Shown: positions 8,761-21,903 of the stretch, piece after piece
Numbering within the stretch: the stretch's first letter is position 1
Layout of the letters: each line of letters begins with the position of its first letter
From: Ceratodon purpureus
Taxonomy: Eukaryota > Streptophyta > Bryopsida > Pseudoditrichales > Ditrichaceae
Assembly (NCBI GenBank): GCA_014871385.1
Contig: CM026422.1
Span: forward strand, 19,834,596 to 19,898,595
Direction: 5' to 3'
DNA length: 64,000 nucleotides
Made by a program: the position numbers and the translations under genes
The notes under the pieces: generated by a model
The model's input: the letters and a program-made list of their open reading frames with translations, nothing else
Told to the model about the DNA's origin: nothing
Database searches by the model: none

Positions 8761-11700
8761 TCTGGATCTTCTGCCCCACCTGCTTCCGTGCATTTTCCAA
8801 TCCATTTGTTCCTTGGAATGCTCTCTTGCCAATCACTCCTCATAGTCAAATCCGATTCTCTCTCTTCACTTGGTTCTTCATCCATATCTTACTCGACCTG
8901 GAGTCATGAAAGAAGCAGCCGCTTCAACAATGTATTTCACTCATTGAATCCAAATCTGTAACTACTGCATGGATCGGTAACCAAGGCAAAAACTGCAGAA
9001 ATATGAGAATTCTGTGCCACACTAGAAGCAAGACAGCCATGGTGAAAAGCTAACAAACCATGATAGCCGAATCAATAATCACTTGAGAATGTTCTGATGA
9101 GGCATCTCTCTGGAACTAAACTTCCCACCAAATAAGCTTCTCGCAATGTACAAAACATTAGAGACAACACTAAACTAAAGAGAAAAGACGGATCTGACAT
9201 GCATCTGCAGATCTCAGGAGATTTTATCGCATAACGTACAAAGAGTTGATTACGTATTATCACTGGCGTATTATCCTTCAAAGCTGCGAAGAGCTGCATC
9301 AAGTCCAACTAAGTCGCTTGTAAGCCAAATTTAAAAGATCATTATAGGGACGTCGTCTACAATCTTCAAACAAAAAATAGGAGAACGAATAAGTCTGCAA
9401 GTCCGAGGATACACATGAGTGATGCAAAATACAGTCCTTGCAACCCCTAAGTTTAGCCTCGAAAAAAATTCATGAGGTTAACAAAGTAAAGATTGGGGAA
9501 GCATGAGAATGTCGCCCTCACTTTGCGGGTATGTTTGTCAGTGATGCGACACTTGCTGAGTTGCATCCAGAGAAAATTCTCATCGTTCCTCATGGCCTCC
9601 GAGTCAATGCATATCTGCGATTCTCATGAGTAATCACCATTACTAGTTGCAGACAATATGTCCTAATATCCAGATTTCTATAACTCCAATTCCACACAAA
9701 ATCATGCATAGAGCATTCAAGGTTCTAGAGTATTTGCAACAGGGAACTGTGTCTCGAGCATAGAAGGCCACCAACTGGGTTGATACTGTTCTTGCTAATT
9801 TCCAAGTGGCAGAAGTCATAGAAACAAAGATTTCTATCAAAAAAATCGTTAAGGAGAAACCATAACAAACCTTTTATCGGGATTCGGCAGTGTCAGGCGG
9901 GAGCATCTCCACATCCGGAAGAGGAGCTAGATGGGAGAGGAGATTCTTCTTCCTTCAGTTCTACCTCAAATTTGTCTTTCTCCTGCAAGCGCCAAACCAA
10001 GGAAACACCATGGGCGAAAATTCTCAAACCCAAATTGGCTTACAATATGTCAAAATTTACTGCAAAAATCTCGACTCGAGACATCTTTCGAGGAATGGCA
10101 TGGTCCATGAAGTACATTCGAGGAGAATACTTCCTTCGTAAAAACTAGACGACGAGCTGCTAAGCTTAATATACGGAAACGGAATATAGAGGAGGAACAT
10201 GCAAGTTTCAAGAGCAAGCATAAGAGCAAGCATGAAAGCTGTGTGTAACAGGACAGAAATCAACCAACATAGACGTCACACAAAATCATGGTAAATTGAC
10301 AAAACCAGAGGAGATCCGCAAGTGTAACAGGAATCTTAGAAATCCAAATGGAGGAAACAAAGTGTCACTACGCTACATCATTCGAAGGGTGGCTTTTGCA
10401 ACCTCTCCCTCTCTCTTTGTCTCTGCCACTTCCATCATGTTTTCTGCCATGTTTTTTGCCTCCCTTCCCACATTCTCCTCTGAAATTGTACACTTTCGTT
10501 GTGTTTTTTGATTTTTTTGGGACTTTATTTTCGTGTTATTGATTTTCTTTCGGGGTGAGAACTGAAACTTTAGTACTTTCTGGAGTGCCAAGTTTTGGAA
10601 AATCACCGACTTTGCAAGAGTTATGAGTGACTGTGGCATCATTTGATATATTGAAAAATTGGATCAATGATCATAGACTCAAGCTTTATATTTACACCCA
10701 ATTTTCTCACTTACGATTTGACAAACGATCAACGGTGTGTTTTTGTATGTCTGTTATCTGCCTTGAGAGTTCCTTCAGATTTGATGAAGTTTTAGAGTTA
10801 TCGTTATATTTTAAAGTATTTGCAACGAAGATTAGTGTGTATGTGTATCAGCACTTCGACCAGTTGGGAATTGGTAGTTTGACTGTAGGTACTAGGTTTA
10901 CTTACCAACGTGGAGACCATAGCAAACCTTTCATGAGTAGGTAACTTACAGGTCCAAAGCATCTCCACATTTGCAAGAGATTGGAAGGGTGAGTTCTCGT
11001 CCTCGAGTCATGCTTTCACTTATTTATTTGTTTTAATCTAGAAAAGACTTTCAGATAAGTTGATACAATTGAAAGTTTTTCTGATTCAGCCACCAATGAC
11101 GGCGGAACAAGAACTTTGTTCAAATCCGTTTCAACTTTGGCCAACTATTAGACTGTGAACGATCCAGCTACATGGCATGATCCAACTTAATCACAACTTT
11201 GACTTGTGAATATTGTTGAAAATCAAACTGACGTACTGTAATCTTAGCTGCCATTTGAATGCTTTCACATTCACGTTGCAGTCACGCACGTCATTGTGAA
11301 TAGCTGAATTACAGTACAGACCAGGATGTCAACAACTATGTGTCCACAAGTATGAGCGATTTGTATATTCTTGACTGGAATGGAAGAGGTTGAAAATCAC
11401 ATTGAATCACCAACTGATATGAAGATTGTGCCATGTGCCGACAACCATGAACATGTACCAATGACCAATGAACCATGACCACGACCAATGAACCACATTT
11501 GATGGTGGAGCGGCTATCACGTAGGAATATTTCATAATCACGATGGGGTAAATGAACCACGATTCATGTTAGAGTTGCTATTATATAGTAAACATCAAAT
11601 CTTTTTTTTATGTATATTACAAGATCTGAACGCTTTACAAAACATCATGACTTAAAGAGCAAAAAGAATCATGTCACGTCTATCCAATGTAGCTCATAAA

Positions 11701-12276
11701 GCAATGTTTGTCATCGACGTCCTTATGTCATAAGAAATGATGTCACACATAGCACAAGGCACCATTTGTGGCCTTGTCCTTTACTTTATGAGTGCATGTC
11801 GCATCACAATTTTGACTCTCACCTAGGTTCTAGTCAAACATATGGCATAAAGAAAACTATTCTTTGTTCACGATGGCATTTCAAATATATTTATATACAA
11901 TTCATTACCTTTGGACGTACATGATATTGTAAGCTCTTTGGCAACTACATTTGATTCAACATATAATAATCATAGAATATAGTCCGCAAATGGTATAAAT
12001 TGTCAAAACTTGCAGCCAGTGTTCATATGTCCATTGGAACTGAGCACAGACCATCTAGAGTCAACATTCACACTTGCAAGAGAGAGAGAGAGAGTAACTT
12101 GTAATTGAGATCGATCACCTCTTTGCGGAGTTTACAAACAAAGAGTAGATTGAAATGCTTATTTTATATATAGATTTTATCAATTAGACACTTGCATGAT
12201 TCATTTTACCAGAGACTGAGCAATCACACTCACATCCTTGTTTGTGAAGGCTTCAATTCCTTGATTGAAGTCAACT
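8761..12276. other. Long gene-poor stretch upstream of the LRR receptor gene
   Basis: No gene is supported. A degenerate similarity links about 9853-9935 with 10903-10985 (shared phrases such as GCATCTCCACAT). A short GA microsatellite lies at about 12079-12094, within the likely promoter or 5' UTR of the receptor gene. The rest is AT-rich with only random-looking short frames. Confidence 0.4.
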
Positions 12277-15200
12277 ATGACGACTTCAAACCGTACTCTC
12301 GTAACTTCCATGCTTGCCTTCTCTCTTCTACTTGTGTCACTTTTTCCACTCACACAAGGGCAAGCCCTCTCTACACCAAGCACTTCCTCCAATGTTTTCC
12401 ATTCTAGATATCACTTTCAGTCCATTAGGCTTCGGACAAACCTTTCGAGCCAAGAGCTGCGTTATGAAAGAAGCACATTAGAGCACACATTCCAACTAAG
12501 GAAGCAACGATATCATCCTTTTGTCTACCATTTCGATAAAAGCAATGTTGTGGTGAACACAACCATAGCAACATCCAACGTGAATGCCCTACTTGCGATT
12601 AGAAAGTCTATTAATGTTGACCCATCTAGAGCCCTTGCAAATTGGAGTTCCAAAGCAAACTCCTCTTACTGCACCACTTGGATGGGTGTGAGTTGTGATG
12701 ACATGGGCCACGTGATAAGCATTGAGCTTACGGGTTTGATGCTCAATGGCACACTCAATCCTACCATCAGCAACCTCATGCACTTGTCGTATCTCAACTT
12801 GAGTGGAAATAGCCTCTATGGTGACCTTCCTTCAGCCTTGATGAGGTGCAAAAGCTTGGTCGTTGTAGATTTGAGCTTCAACTATCTCGATGGACATTTA
12901 TTAGCTGGACATCTCTACACATTACCAAAGCTTGAGTTCATCAATCTTTCTTATAACAAGTTCTCTGGTCTCCTACCAGAGGTTCCTCAAAATAGTTGTC
13001 AGAGCTTGACCAATCTGAGGATAGCATTCACAAATGTGTACGGGGCCATTCCAAGCAGCCTCGATAGATGCAAGGATTTGAGAGCGTTAGTGTTGCATAG
13101 CAACCAATTGAGCGGAAACATTCCTATATCATTGGGTGAGCTACACAAGCTTGAAGACCTAGAGTTGAACAACAACACAATTACAGGTGAGTAGTTACAA
13201 TTTTTTCGTCTCATCTAGATTTTATTAGCACATAAGCACTTCACACCAATGGACTTGGATAATCACACAACTTAATAATTGCATCAGTTGCAATTTGGAC
13301 TTTTTAACAAAAACATGTATACATCGATTCAACTTCTTCATGTATAATTGATTATTGTGGCAATTCTAGCATGGACGGAGTGCATGAATGGTGATTAGAT
13401 AGCAAGTGAGTCAACTTAAGATGTACGTATCTTTATCAATTTTGTCAATAATTTTATCTTGGGTGCATTGTTGATTGGGATACTGTCATCTTGATAGGTA
13501 ATATTTCAAGCCAACTTGCATCTCTCAAGAATTTACAAATACTTTCTTTGCACCTCAACAAATATTTGAGTATTTTTTTCATTTCCACCATAATAGCAAA
13601 TTGTAATCTAGATGATATCAACAATATCTTTGACGTTTTAATTACATTTATTGTGATAGGTCCTATTCCAAGCCAATTGGCATCCCTCAAAAACTTGCAA
13701 ACACTTGATTTATATGACAACAATCTTCAAGGTCCAATACCAAGTTCCTTGGGAGGCATGACATCACTTGCATCACTTTATCTTGGAAGCAATCAATTGA
13801 CAGGTGAAGCAATGACATTCATTCTACACGTTTATTGTGCGATGGTAAATGTTATGATGAATTATAATGCATCATGTTGTTATTTTTGAATATTTCATGT
13901 ATACATTATGTTATGAACAAGAATATAAATGGACCCCATGGTTGTGGATCTAATAATATCTTAGTATTATATTGATTTGGATAATTATCGCAAATTATGA
14001 GAATCTATGATATCAACAATATGTTTGACATTTGAATTCCATTCATTGAGATAGGTCATATTCCAAGCCAATTGGCATCCCTCAAAAACTTGCAAACACT
14101 TGATTTATATGACAACAATCTTCAAGGTCCAATACCAACGTGGTTGGGAGGCATGACATCACTTCTGGAACTTTATCTTGACAAAAATCAATTGACAGGT
14201 GAAGCAATGACATTCATTTGACACATCTATTTTAGGATGATAAATGTAGTGATGTAATAAAATACATCATGGTGTTGTTTCGAAAGTCTCATATATGCAT
14301 TGTGTTATGAATGATAACATAAATGGACCGCATGGTTGTGCATTTAATATTATCACAATATTATATTGATTTTGACTATGATAGCAAATATGAGAATTTA
14401 TGATATCAACAATATGTTTGACGTTTAGATTCCATTCATTGTGATAGGTCATATTCCAAGCGAATTGGCATCCCTCAAGAGCTTGCAAAATCTTGGTTTA
14501 AACCACAACAACCTACAAGGTCCAATACCAAGTTCCTTGGGAGGCATGACATCACTTGTGGAACTTTATCTTGGAAGCAATCAATTGACAGGTGAAGCAA
14601 TGACATTCATTCTATACGTTTATTGTACGATGATAAATGTTATGATGAACTATAATGCATCATGTTGTTATTTTTGAATATTTCATGTATGCATTATGTT
14701 ATGAACAATAACATAAATGGACCGCATGGTTGTGCATCCAATAATATCTTAGTATTATATTGATTTGGATAATTATCGCAAATTATGAGAATCTATGATA
14801 TCAACAATATGTTTGACGTTTAGATTCCATTCATTGTGATAGGTCCTATTCCAAGCCAATTGGCATCCCTCAAGAGCTTGCAACTTCTTGGTTTAGACCA
14901 CAACAACCTACAAGGTCCAATACCAAGTTCGTTGGGAGGCATGACATCACTTGTGGAACTTTATCTTAACAAAAATCAATTGACAGGTGAAGCAATGACA
15001 TTCATTCTACACGTTTATTGTACGATGGTAAATGTTATGATGAGCTATAATGCATCATGTTGTTCATTTTGAATATTTCATGTATGCATTATGTTATGAA
15101 CAATAATATAAATGGACCGCATGGTTGAGGATCTAATAATATCTTACTATTATATTGATTTGAATAATTATTGCAAATTATGAGAATTTATGATATCAAC

Positions 15201-17475
15201 AATATGTTTGTCATTTGAGTTCTATTCATTGTGATAGGTCATATTCCACGCCAATTGGCATCCCTCAAGAACTTGCAACTTCTTGATTTAGTTGGCAACA
15301 ACCTAACAGGTCCCATACCAACGTCGTTGGGAGGCATGACATCACTTGTGGAACTTTATCTTGGAACAAATCAATTCACAGGTAAGGAAACGACATTCAT
15401 TGGTCACATCTATTCTAGTATGGTAAATGTTATGATGAATTGTAATGCATCATGGTGTTCTTTACAAAAATCTCAAGTATGGACATTAATGTACCGCATA
15501 GTTTTGCATCTATTCATTAATAAGTTTTTGAAGTTTGAATTCCAATCATTGTGATAGGTCATATTCCACGCCAATTGGCATCCCTCAAGAACTTGCAACT
15601 TCTTGATTTAGTTGGCAACAACCTACAAGGGCCAATACCAACGTCGTTGGGAGGCATGACATCACTTGTGGAACTTTATCTTGGAACAAATCAATTCACA
15701 GGTAAGGAAACGACATTCATTGGTCACATCTATTCTAGGGTGGTAAATGTTATGATGAATTGTAATGCATCATGGTGTTCTTTACAAAAATCTCAAGTAT
15801 GGACATTAATATACCGCAGAGTTTTGCATCTAATCATTAGTAAGTTTTTGAAGTTTGAATTCCATTCATTGTGATAGGTCATATTCCACGCCAATTGGCA
15901 TCCCTCAAGAACTTGCAACTTCTTGGTTTGGAAGGCAACAACCTAGAAGGTCCAATACCGACTTGGTTGGGCGGCATGACATCACTTGTGGAACTTTGGC
16001 TCTTAAGTAATACCCTAAGTGGTGAGTATGTCATTTCTTTTAGCTTCAAAAAGAGTAATTTTATGAGTTTATAAAAAGTTACTTTCCACAATTCACTTAC
16101 ATATGATCTTAACTTCAACATTTCTTCACTTGTGATTTGTATCAATCTATAAGACATTTAGATGCACCTTTGATTTCTAGCTTCTACAATTTCATTGATG
16201 TAGCTTCCAAATTGTTTACTAAGCTCCAAATCATGGTATAAATACTACATCTTTCTTTTTGCAGGTCAAATTCCAAATGAACTTGGATCTCTCAAGCACT
16301 TACAAACTCTTACTTTGCAAGGAAACAACCTCTCTGGTCCTATTCCGCCATCCCTACAAAATTGTTCGTCCCTCCAATACCTAATCTTAAGTGACAACAA
16401 CCTCTCCGGCACTCTACCAAGTGGATTTGAAGATGTGACCGTTTTCTGGCCAAATTTATATGCTTTTTCTATCTCAAACAACACATTGGAAGGAAATCTT
16501 CCTCTATCTTTGGCAAGCTTGAATTCCACGGTTGCCTTTATGGATTTTAGCAGGAACAATTTTACCGGTAGACTATCTACCCAAGTGGATGGAAGCCATC
16601 TATCTAGTCTACGAGTCCTTTTGATTTCATACAATCAACTTGAAGGGCCAATACCCGCATGGATTGGAGGCCTTAGAAGCCTACAAGTATTGGATGTGTC
16701 GCACAATAAACTCACAGGATCCATTCCTCAAAACTTTGGCAACCTAGATGGATACAAAGTTCAAGCTGGAAATGTTTCCAATCCTTTAGGAGCAGTCTAC
16801 AATTCACCTATCACTTTGTTGCTAACCCCTAAAGGCCAAGACATAAGCCTATGGTACAACTACATTCTCTTGGGAACAACGTACATGGACATGTCTTCAA
16901 ATGCGTTAGAAGGAGAAATTCCAACAGGAATCACCGACCTTGTTGGAATGAAGTATTTGATTTTGTCCAATAACAAGTTGGAAGGGGGAATATCTCCGGC
17001 ATTCCAATATATGGAGCAATTGGAAACCTTGGACTTGTCACAAAACAACCTCAATGGAGCAATTCCAACATCTTTGCCATTTGCGCTGAGCACATTCAAT
17101 GTCTCGTACAACAATTTGAATGGTGTGATTCCTACTGGAAACCAATTCAACACTTTTGACATGTCATCATATATACCCGGGAATCTGGGCTTGTGTGGGG
17201 ATGTGATAAAAAGGCCATGTGTTGTTGACAGTGTGCCACCTGTTGGTGATTTGTATACAGAGGATGAATATCAAATCTTTGACTATGGTTCTCTACCACC
17301 ATTTGCAATTGGATTAGTGAGTGGATTCTTTGTTGTGGTGGCAATATCGCTTACTTGGGCCCCCGCGTTTGACTTTGTGTTTGGAGGTGAGGTAAGACGA
17401 AGAGAAGAGGAGAAACGCTATGTTGCATCTATGTTAAGACCTCGACAATATGGCTTATTCAAGTATCCCACTTAG
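12277..17475 (+). CDS. Leucine-rich-repeat receptor-like protein (LRR-RLP), nine exons
   Basis: ATG 12277 is the first ATG after an in-frame stop at 12262. Exons are 12277-13186, seven exons of exactly 144 nt (13660-13803, 14055-14198, 14448-14591, 14843-14986, 15238-15381, 15558-15701, 15878-16021), and 16265-17475. All introns are phase 1 and the joined frame is 1042 aa. In order the protein has a signal peptide (about 1-31), an LRR N-cap with CTTWMGVSC (to about 145), many plant-type LRRs ([19 protein letters not shown]), an island-like non-LRR insert (around [16 protein letters not shown]), further LRRs and the [14 protein letters not shown] end cap. A transmembrane helix (about 986-1008) and a tail of about 34 aa with no kinase complete it. 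Such proteins are plasma-membrane receptors for peptides or microbial ligands and signal through partner kinases. The middle 336 residues come wholly from the duplicated exons. Confidence 0.93.
13498..16021 (+). repeat. Tandem array of LRR exon cassettes (relic plus seven units)
   Basis: Each unit is a 144-nt exon encoding two LRRs plus about 175-250 bp of intron. Exon starts are spaced 395, 393, 395, 395, 320 and 320 bp. Introns are nearly as alike as exons, sharing phrases such as GAAGCAATGACATTCATT and GATATCAACAATATGTTTG, so duplication is recent and spans exon and intron together. The last three units have a shorter intron. A decayed first unit starts at 13498 with about 70 nt of exon-like sequence. 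Its frame stays open through to the end of the next cassette at 13803, so it could be spliced in as a 306-nt in-frame exon. Confidence 0.9.
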
Positions 17476-19559
17476 ATTGGTACTTTCATAGATTGGAAGA
17501 GAGACGTCTGTCTTGGATTTGTTGATTTGTTTTGACATCAAGATGTCTTGTTAGAAAGCAAGTAGTTGGTAGTGGTACTAGATTGACATGCTAGATTCTC
17601 ATTAGTTGTTAATAAAAAAATTGTTCATTGGTGTCAAAGGCAGTGCATGTGTTATCATACAAAATCCTTTATAGTGGATAGTTTTCATTCAATGAGGAGT
17701 CAAAGTTTTTGGATATCTTGTAGTTAGGATGCTAAACACTTTTTTGTTATTATGTAAAAGATAAGTATTTCATTTTTTGTTCTTGGGTCTCTTTTTTAAT
17801 TTTTTCTTTGTTCTTTTACTCCTTAAAGAAAATATACATAAACCTTGCTTTTGATTGAATGACTTCAAATTGTATAAATAAGCAAAGGTACTTATTATGA
17901 GTAGAACTTTTATCATTAAGTTCCCCTTCGAAATTTGTTTCTTTATACTACACCTTTGTTGACGTTCAAGAAACTAACATATGTAGACTATAAATACGAA
18001 ACCTCCAACATATGTTATTTAAAAATTTGACACAAAAAGAAGTCAAAGTCTACTAACCCTTTGTAAACAAAAACTATTTTAGAATATTCTTGAACTTAGT
18101 TAAAGAACACATCAAAAAGTAATTCTTGATCATTGCATAATTTTCATATAGTGCTTTGTATCTCCTACGTTTATATTATATATGGAGTTGGCTTTGAATT
18201 TTAAAAATTGCCTTAACCTCGCTAGCCTAGGTATTATGTAAATACTTTGGAGGCTTTACATTCAAATATTCTCTTTGGACTTGAAGAGTAAACAAAGCTC
18301 CCGCATATTAATTCTCAAATTGATTTTTTATTTTTTATTTTTTATTTATTATTTTTGATCAAATCCACATAAAAATGTGATTTTCAAAAAACTCTCCTCA
18401 CATTTTTTCTATCCCCATCACACAAATACCCCCCCTACGAACCCAAATCCAAAATCAAAATCCAAAAATAATGAGTATTTTGGAAGATATTAACTAACAG
18501 TTAAAACATTCTGCCCCAAAAAACAGTCATCCATCCAGAGTGGATAAACACTTCTCGTCAGACGAAAAATCACAAGAACGAATAAGAACTGCCCGTTGGA
18601 TGGAAAACTGCAACCTGAAGCGCCCCGAGCTGGAACATGTCTCTCAGTGGTACATATCTCATGTGAAGCACTAGATGCTGAAATGTGGAAGGGCACAGAA
18701 CAATTACGCAAGAAAAAGGCCTCGGAGTTGTTCAAACGCTGCACTCGACCTGCTTGCAATGGCTCATTCCTCACTTTGGTCACGAGACTGCTCAACTTCA
18801 ATTCCACAACACCGAACATTCATGATCACATTCAGTGTCCACGATTGTGTGATCCAACAACGCAGCTGAAGAGAACTTTCACGAAAACGGATCAGTCCTA
18901 CCAAAGGAAGTCCCAGCTGCAACTCTTGGACAACATCAGCAACTGAAATATTTCTCCAAAGATAGTACAAACAAGCATTCCATTCAGAAATCGCAACCAG
19001 TATCATCACTCTGCATTCTGGACACACTGGATAAAGGATGAAAGAAGAAAGATGAGCCCAAGAACTTGTCCGCGGATAGTTCTCAAGAACACACACTCCT
19101 GCAAGTCTTCAAAGCCTTCACCTCCTTCGCCACGACAATGCTGCCACTGTCTTCTTTCTCTCTTTCCCCCAATGTGCACAATTCTACAAACATCAGCAGC
19201 AATTCGGAAACCTCTCACATGCGCTTCGGTTTCAATATAAAATCAACTGAAAAGATTAAAGCCCTCATCGAGCAAATGGAAATGATCCCCTGAAGTTATG
19301 ATCCTAAACCCCAGTGCCTCAAAGACTCCCAAGAATTGGAAACTGATCTTTACCACTAAACCTGCACTTGGGTCACCATAACCATAACTGAAAGTCTGGA
19401 TTAAATGTACTCTACAGAGACACATATGTGATCATTCCGCATTCAGAAACCTTCCGGTTGAAGAAAACCCATGTGATGTAATGGTAATGAATCACATCAC
19501 ATTAAGATTCTACCTTGATCAGTACACAAAACTTGTAGCACAGACGTCTCTTGGAAGAC
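17476..19559. other. Intergenic, AT-rich then unassigned
   Basis: An AATAAA at about 17610 is a possible polyadenylation signal for the LRR receptor gene. Poly-T/TTTTTA simple sequence occurs near 18325-18355. From 18.5 to 19.5 kb there are several open frames on both strands without recognisable motifs. I looked for remnants of a third B3 domain downstream of the gene at 20.1 kb and did not find any. Confidence 0.4.
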
Positions 19560-19730
19560 TCGGATTGACGAGATTACATCAATCCCCTGAAGTTTACGTA
19601 ACATAACCTCGGAGATTTTTTCACCCAAAAGTCTGGTAGCTTCAAGATGAGCGTTGACAGCACACCGTTACTCCTTCAACTCTGACACTAATTCTTCCCT
19701 GAATATGCAGAACTGAATATGCGACAAGGG
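19560..19730 (-). pseudogene. Helical coding-like fragment of unknown origin
   Basis: On the minus strand a frame reads EELVSELKE, a TAA, then AVNAHLEATRLLGEKISEVM and LRKLQGIDVISS. The pattern is amphipathic and coding-like, vaguely reminiscent of helical-bundle (BAG-type) domains, with an internal stop. No intact gene was found around it, and the family assignment is only a guess. Confidence 0.25.
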
Positions 19731-20059
19731 GTCATCATATGTGACACAGGAATCTTCACCTGGAAGACACCATGGAATTAAGTTACAGAATGTTCAAAAC
19801 TGGGTCACTCTGCCTGTCTGCAGATCAAAGTACAATCAATCACCTTCAAGCAAACCACCTTGCTAAAACCGTGGCTTCTTAAACCCTACACGAAATGAAA
19901 ACTCCTCACAGTAGACTCCCAACCCGGAACTCTTCACCGAACCATATTCTTTCAGTGAAAGATTTAAACCAACAGTCTAAGTAGTGCAAGCCCAGTTGAG
20001 CAGATCACAATCACCTGAACTTGATAATCATTCCCACTTCGACTAGTACTGATCAAGTT

Positions 20060-21903
20060 TCAACCATCTGGAAGTTTCTTAGGGCTCCCTGTGCTTGAAA
20101 ATACATAAACTTCAAACTCCGATACTGCCGTTAGCGAGAAAATCAGGGAGTCGCCTTCCAAGAGGTCATAGAAATCAGCAAATGCTCTCCAGCCTCCACG
20201 GAATTTAAGTTGAGGAGGAGTTGTAAGTTTCACCGGCCATTCTCTTGAGGATGATGTGACTCGAAGGATAACAGATCTCCGAAGCTTGTCACCATGGCTG
20301 TGTAAAAACTGTGAGGGAATTGCCTGCGAGAAGCAAACATCGAAAAAGAAAATCAGCATCTGCAACCTCATGATGCTGAATTACAGAGCAATCTTAAGCA
20401 TTGGAACAAAGTAGATGAAGTGATTCAGATAGCTCTTCCAAGATCATGTTACCTGCATAGTCATTTTCAATGCTACAGAGTACTAGTATGATGAATTACT
20501 TCTGCATGTTTCTTTGCAATAGGATCATGATTCATTGGTATGATCTACACATACCAATGTAGGATCCCGGCTAGGAGAGCCTGATGCATTTGACGCTATG
20601 ACCGTCTTCTCAAAATATATTCTTCCTTGCAATTTGCGAAGCACTTCGGTTTTGACATCAGTGCTCAATGGCCCAATCACATCAGTGCTCAGGTTTCTGC
20701 TGCCTGCTTGGTTCTCGAACGACCCCGAACATTGGAAATTCGTGGTGATGTATTGGATTACTGGACCTTGGAACTCATTGCCTGGATTCTTTCTCGCACG
20801 GTTGGTGCCTGGCTCCATGACCTTGTCATGGTCAAGTGCACGTCCTTGCCCGTCCTTTGCGCCCTGGCTGGCCGACTCTGTTTTATTCTTCTACGAATTG
20901 GCACAGAGATTAGAGTTGTCAAGATCAGAAATGTACATTTACTTGTCAACAGTGTGTGAGACTTCCAATCTTTGGAGTGTGAGGCTTCCAATCGCAACTC
21001 TCGAACTGTAACATGTTTACGAAGTACATCACCTTGAGAAGTTCAATTGGCTAGTTATTCTCATAACGTAATTCTGAAAGACCTAGTGGATAGGTTATTC
21101 AAGGAATGCAATTTGCTTACCGATTTGATGTGATCTTTGGCCGCGTGGTTATGTGTAAGTGTTGGCTTCTTCGCCATACGCAATCCACTCAACTCCGCTG
21201 CATCTTCGATAGATTCGTCAGTAGACGATTGCTCATCCTTGTAGGCATGAGACTGCTTTGCAGCAATCTTCTGTGATATTAGGGAATCAAAAGTACGCTT
21301 TCTTTGCATTTGAGCAGGAAGTTCCGTAGGACACCTTGCGCTGCCAAACACGTACACCTCGAACTTGGACATTGCCGTAAGCCGGAAAATTAGCGAATCG
21401 CCTTCCTGAAGGCCGTTGAAAACGGCGAAAGCTCTCCATCCTCCAGAGAATTTAATTTGTGTGGTATATTTTGTAGTCTTGAAGCAGATTTCGACTGTAA
21501 CAGGCCATGCTTTTGAGGATAGAACTGTTCGGAGAAAAACAGTTTTCTGAAACTTGTCACCATGTTGGTTCACGAACGCAAGGGGAAGTGCCTGCAACAA
21601 GAGAATCAAGAGAATCAGATGAAATTACCAGCCGTATGCAATAGTTGTGCAATTTTCACAAGCATATGCCTGGTAGTGTCATCAATATGGATGGGAAGAT
21701 AAAGTTCGAAGAGAAACCGAATCTGATATTTCTAGTCCCGACTCCCGACCCATGCATACCAATTTAGAATTACGGCTACCGTGACCCGCTGCACTTGTCG
21801 CTGTGATCGTCTTCTCGAAATGAATGTGGCCGTGCAGCCTGCGAAGTACCTCGGGCTTCTCATCAAGACTCATTGGCCATGTCGCATTTCCGGGGCTCCC
21901 CAT
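20060..21903 (-). CDS. REM/VRN1-like B3-domain protein, two domains, 3' truncated copy (B3-1)
   Basis: Exons 21903-21760, 21591-21121, 20890-20555 and 20323-20060 join in phase 0 to give 404 aa. Each B3 DNA-binding domain is split over two exons. Domain 1 combines HIHFEKTITATSAAG (exon 1) with LPLAFVNQHGDKFQ through GDSLIFRLTAMSKFEVYVF (exon 2). Domain 2 combines RIYFEKTVIASNASG with IPSQFLHSHGDKLRRSV through GDSLIFSLTAVSEFEVYVF. The protein stops at KKLPDG, exactly where its relatives continue into a basic linker (KKAKHSD) and a third domain, so this copy has lost its 3' part. It is an inverted near-copy of the plus-strand gene at 34.7-37.2 kb. A 4-bp insertion just upstream of the ATG removes any upstream start. 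The expected role is a nuclear DNA-binding regulator. Confidence 0.85.

Noticed and set aside
13187-16264. Regular repeats with conserved spacers that could be mistaken for a CRISPR or satellite array
   Set aside because: The repeats are protein-coding LRR exons with matching splice sites and phases, in a eukaryotic gene.
18490-18946. Overlapping open frames on both strands, considered as a lost third B3 domain of B3-1
   Set aside because: No match to the third-domain motifs (xxFTLTxxSxFxV or the GWREF-type block) in any frame.
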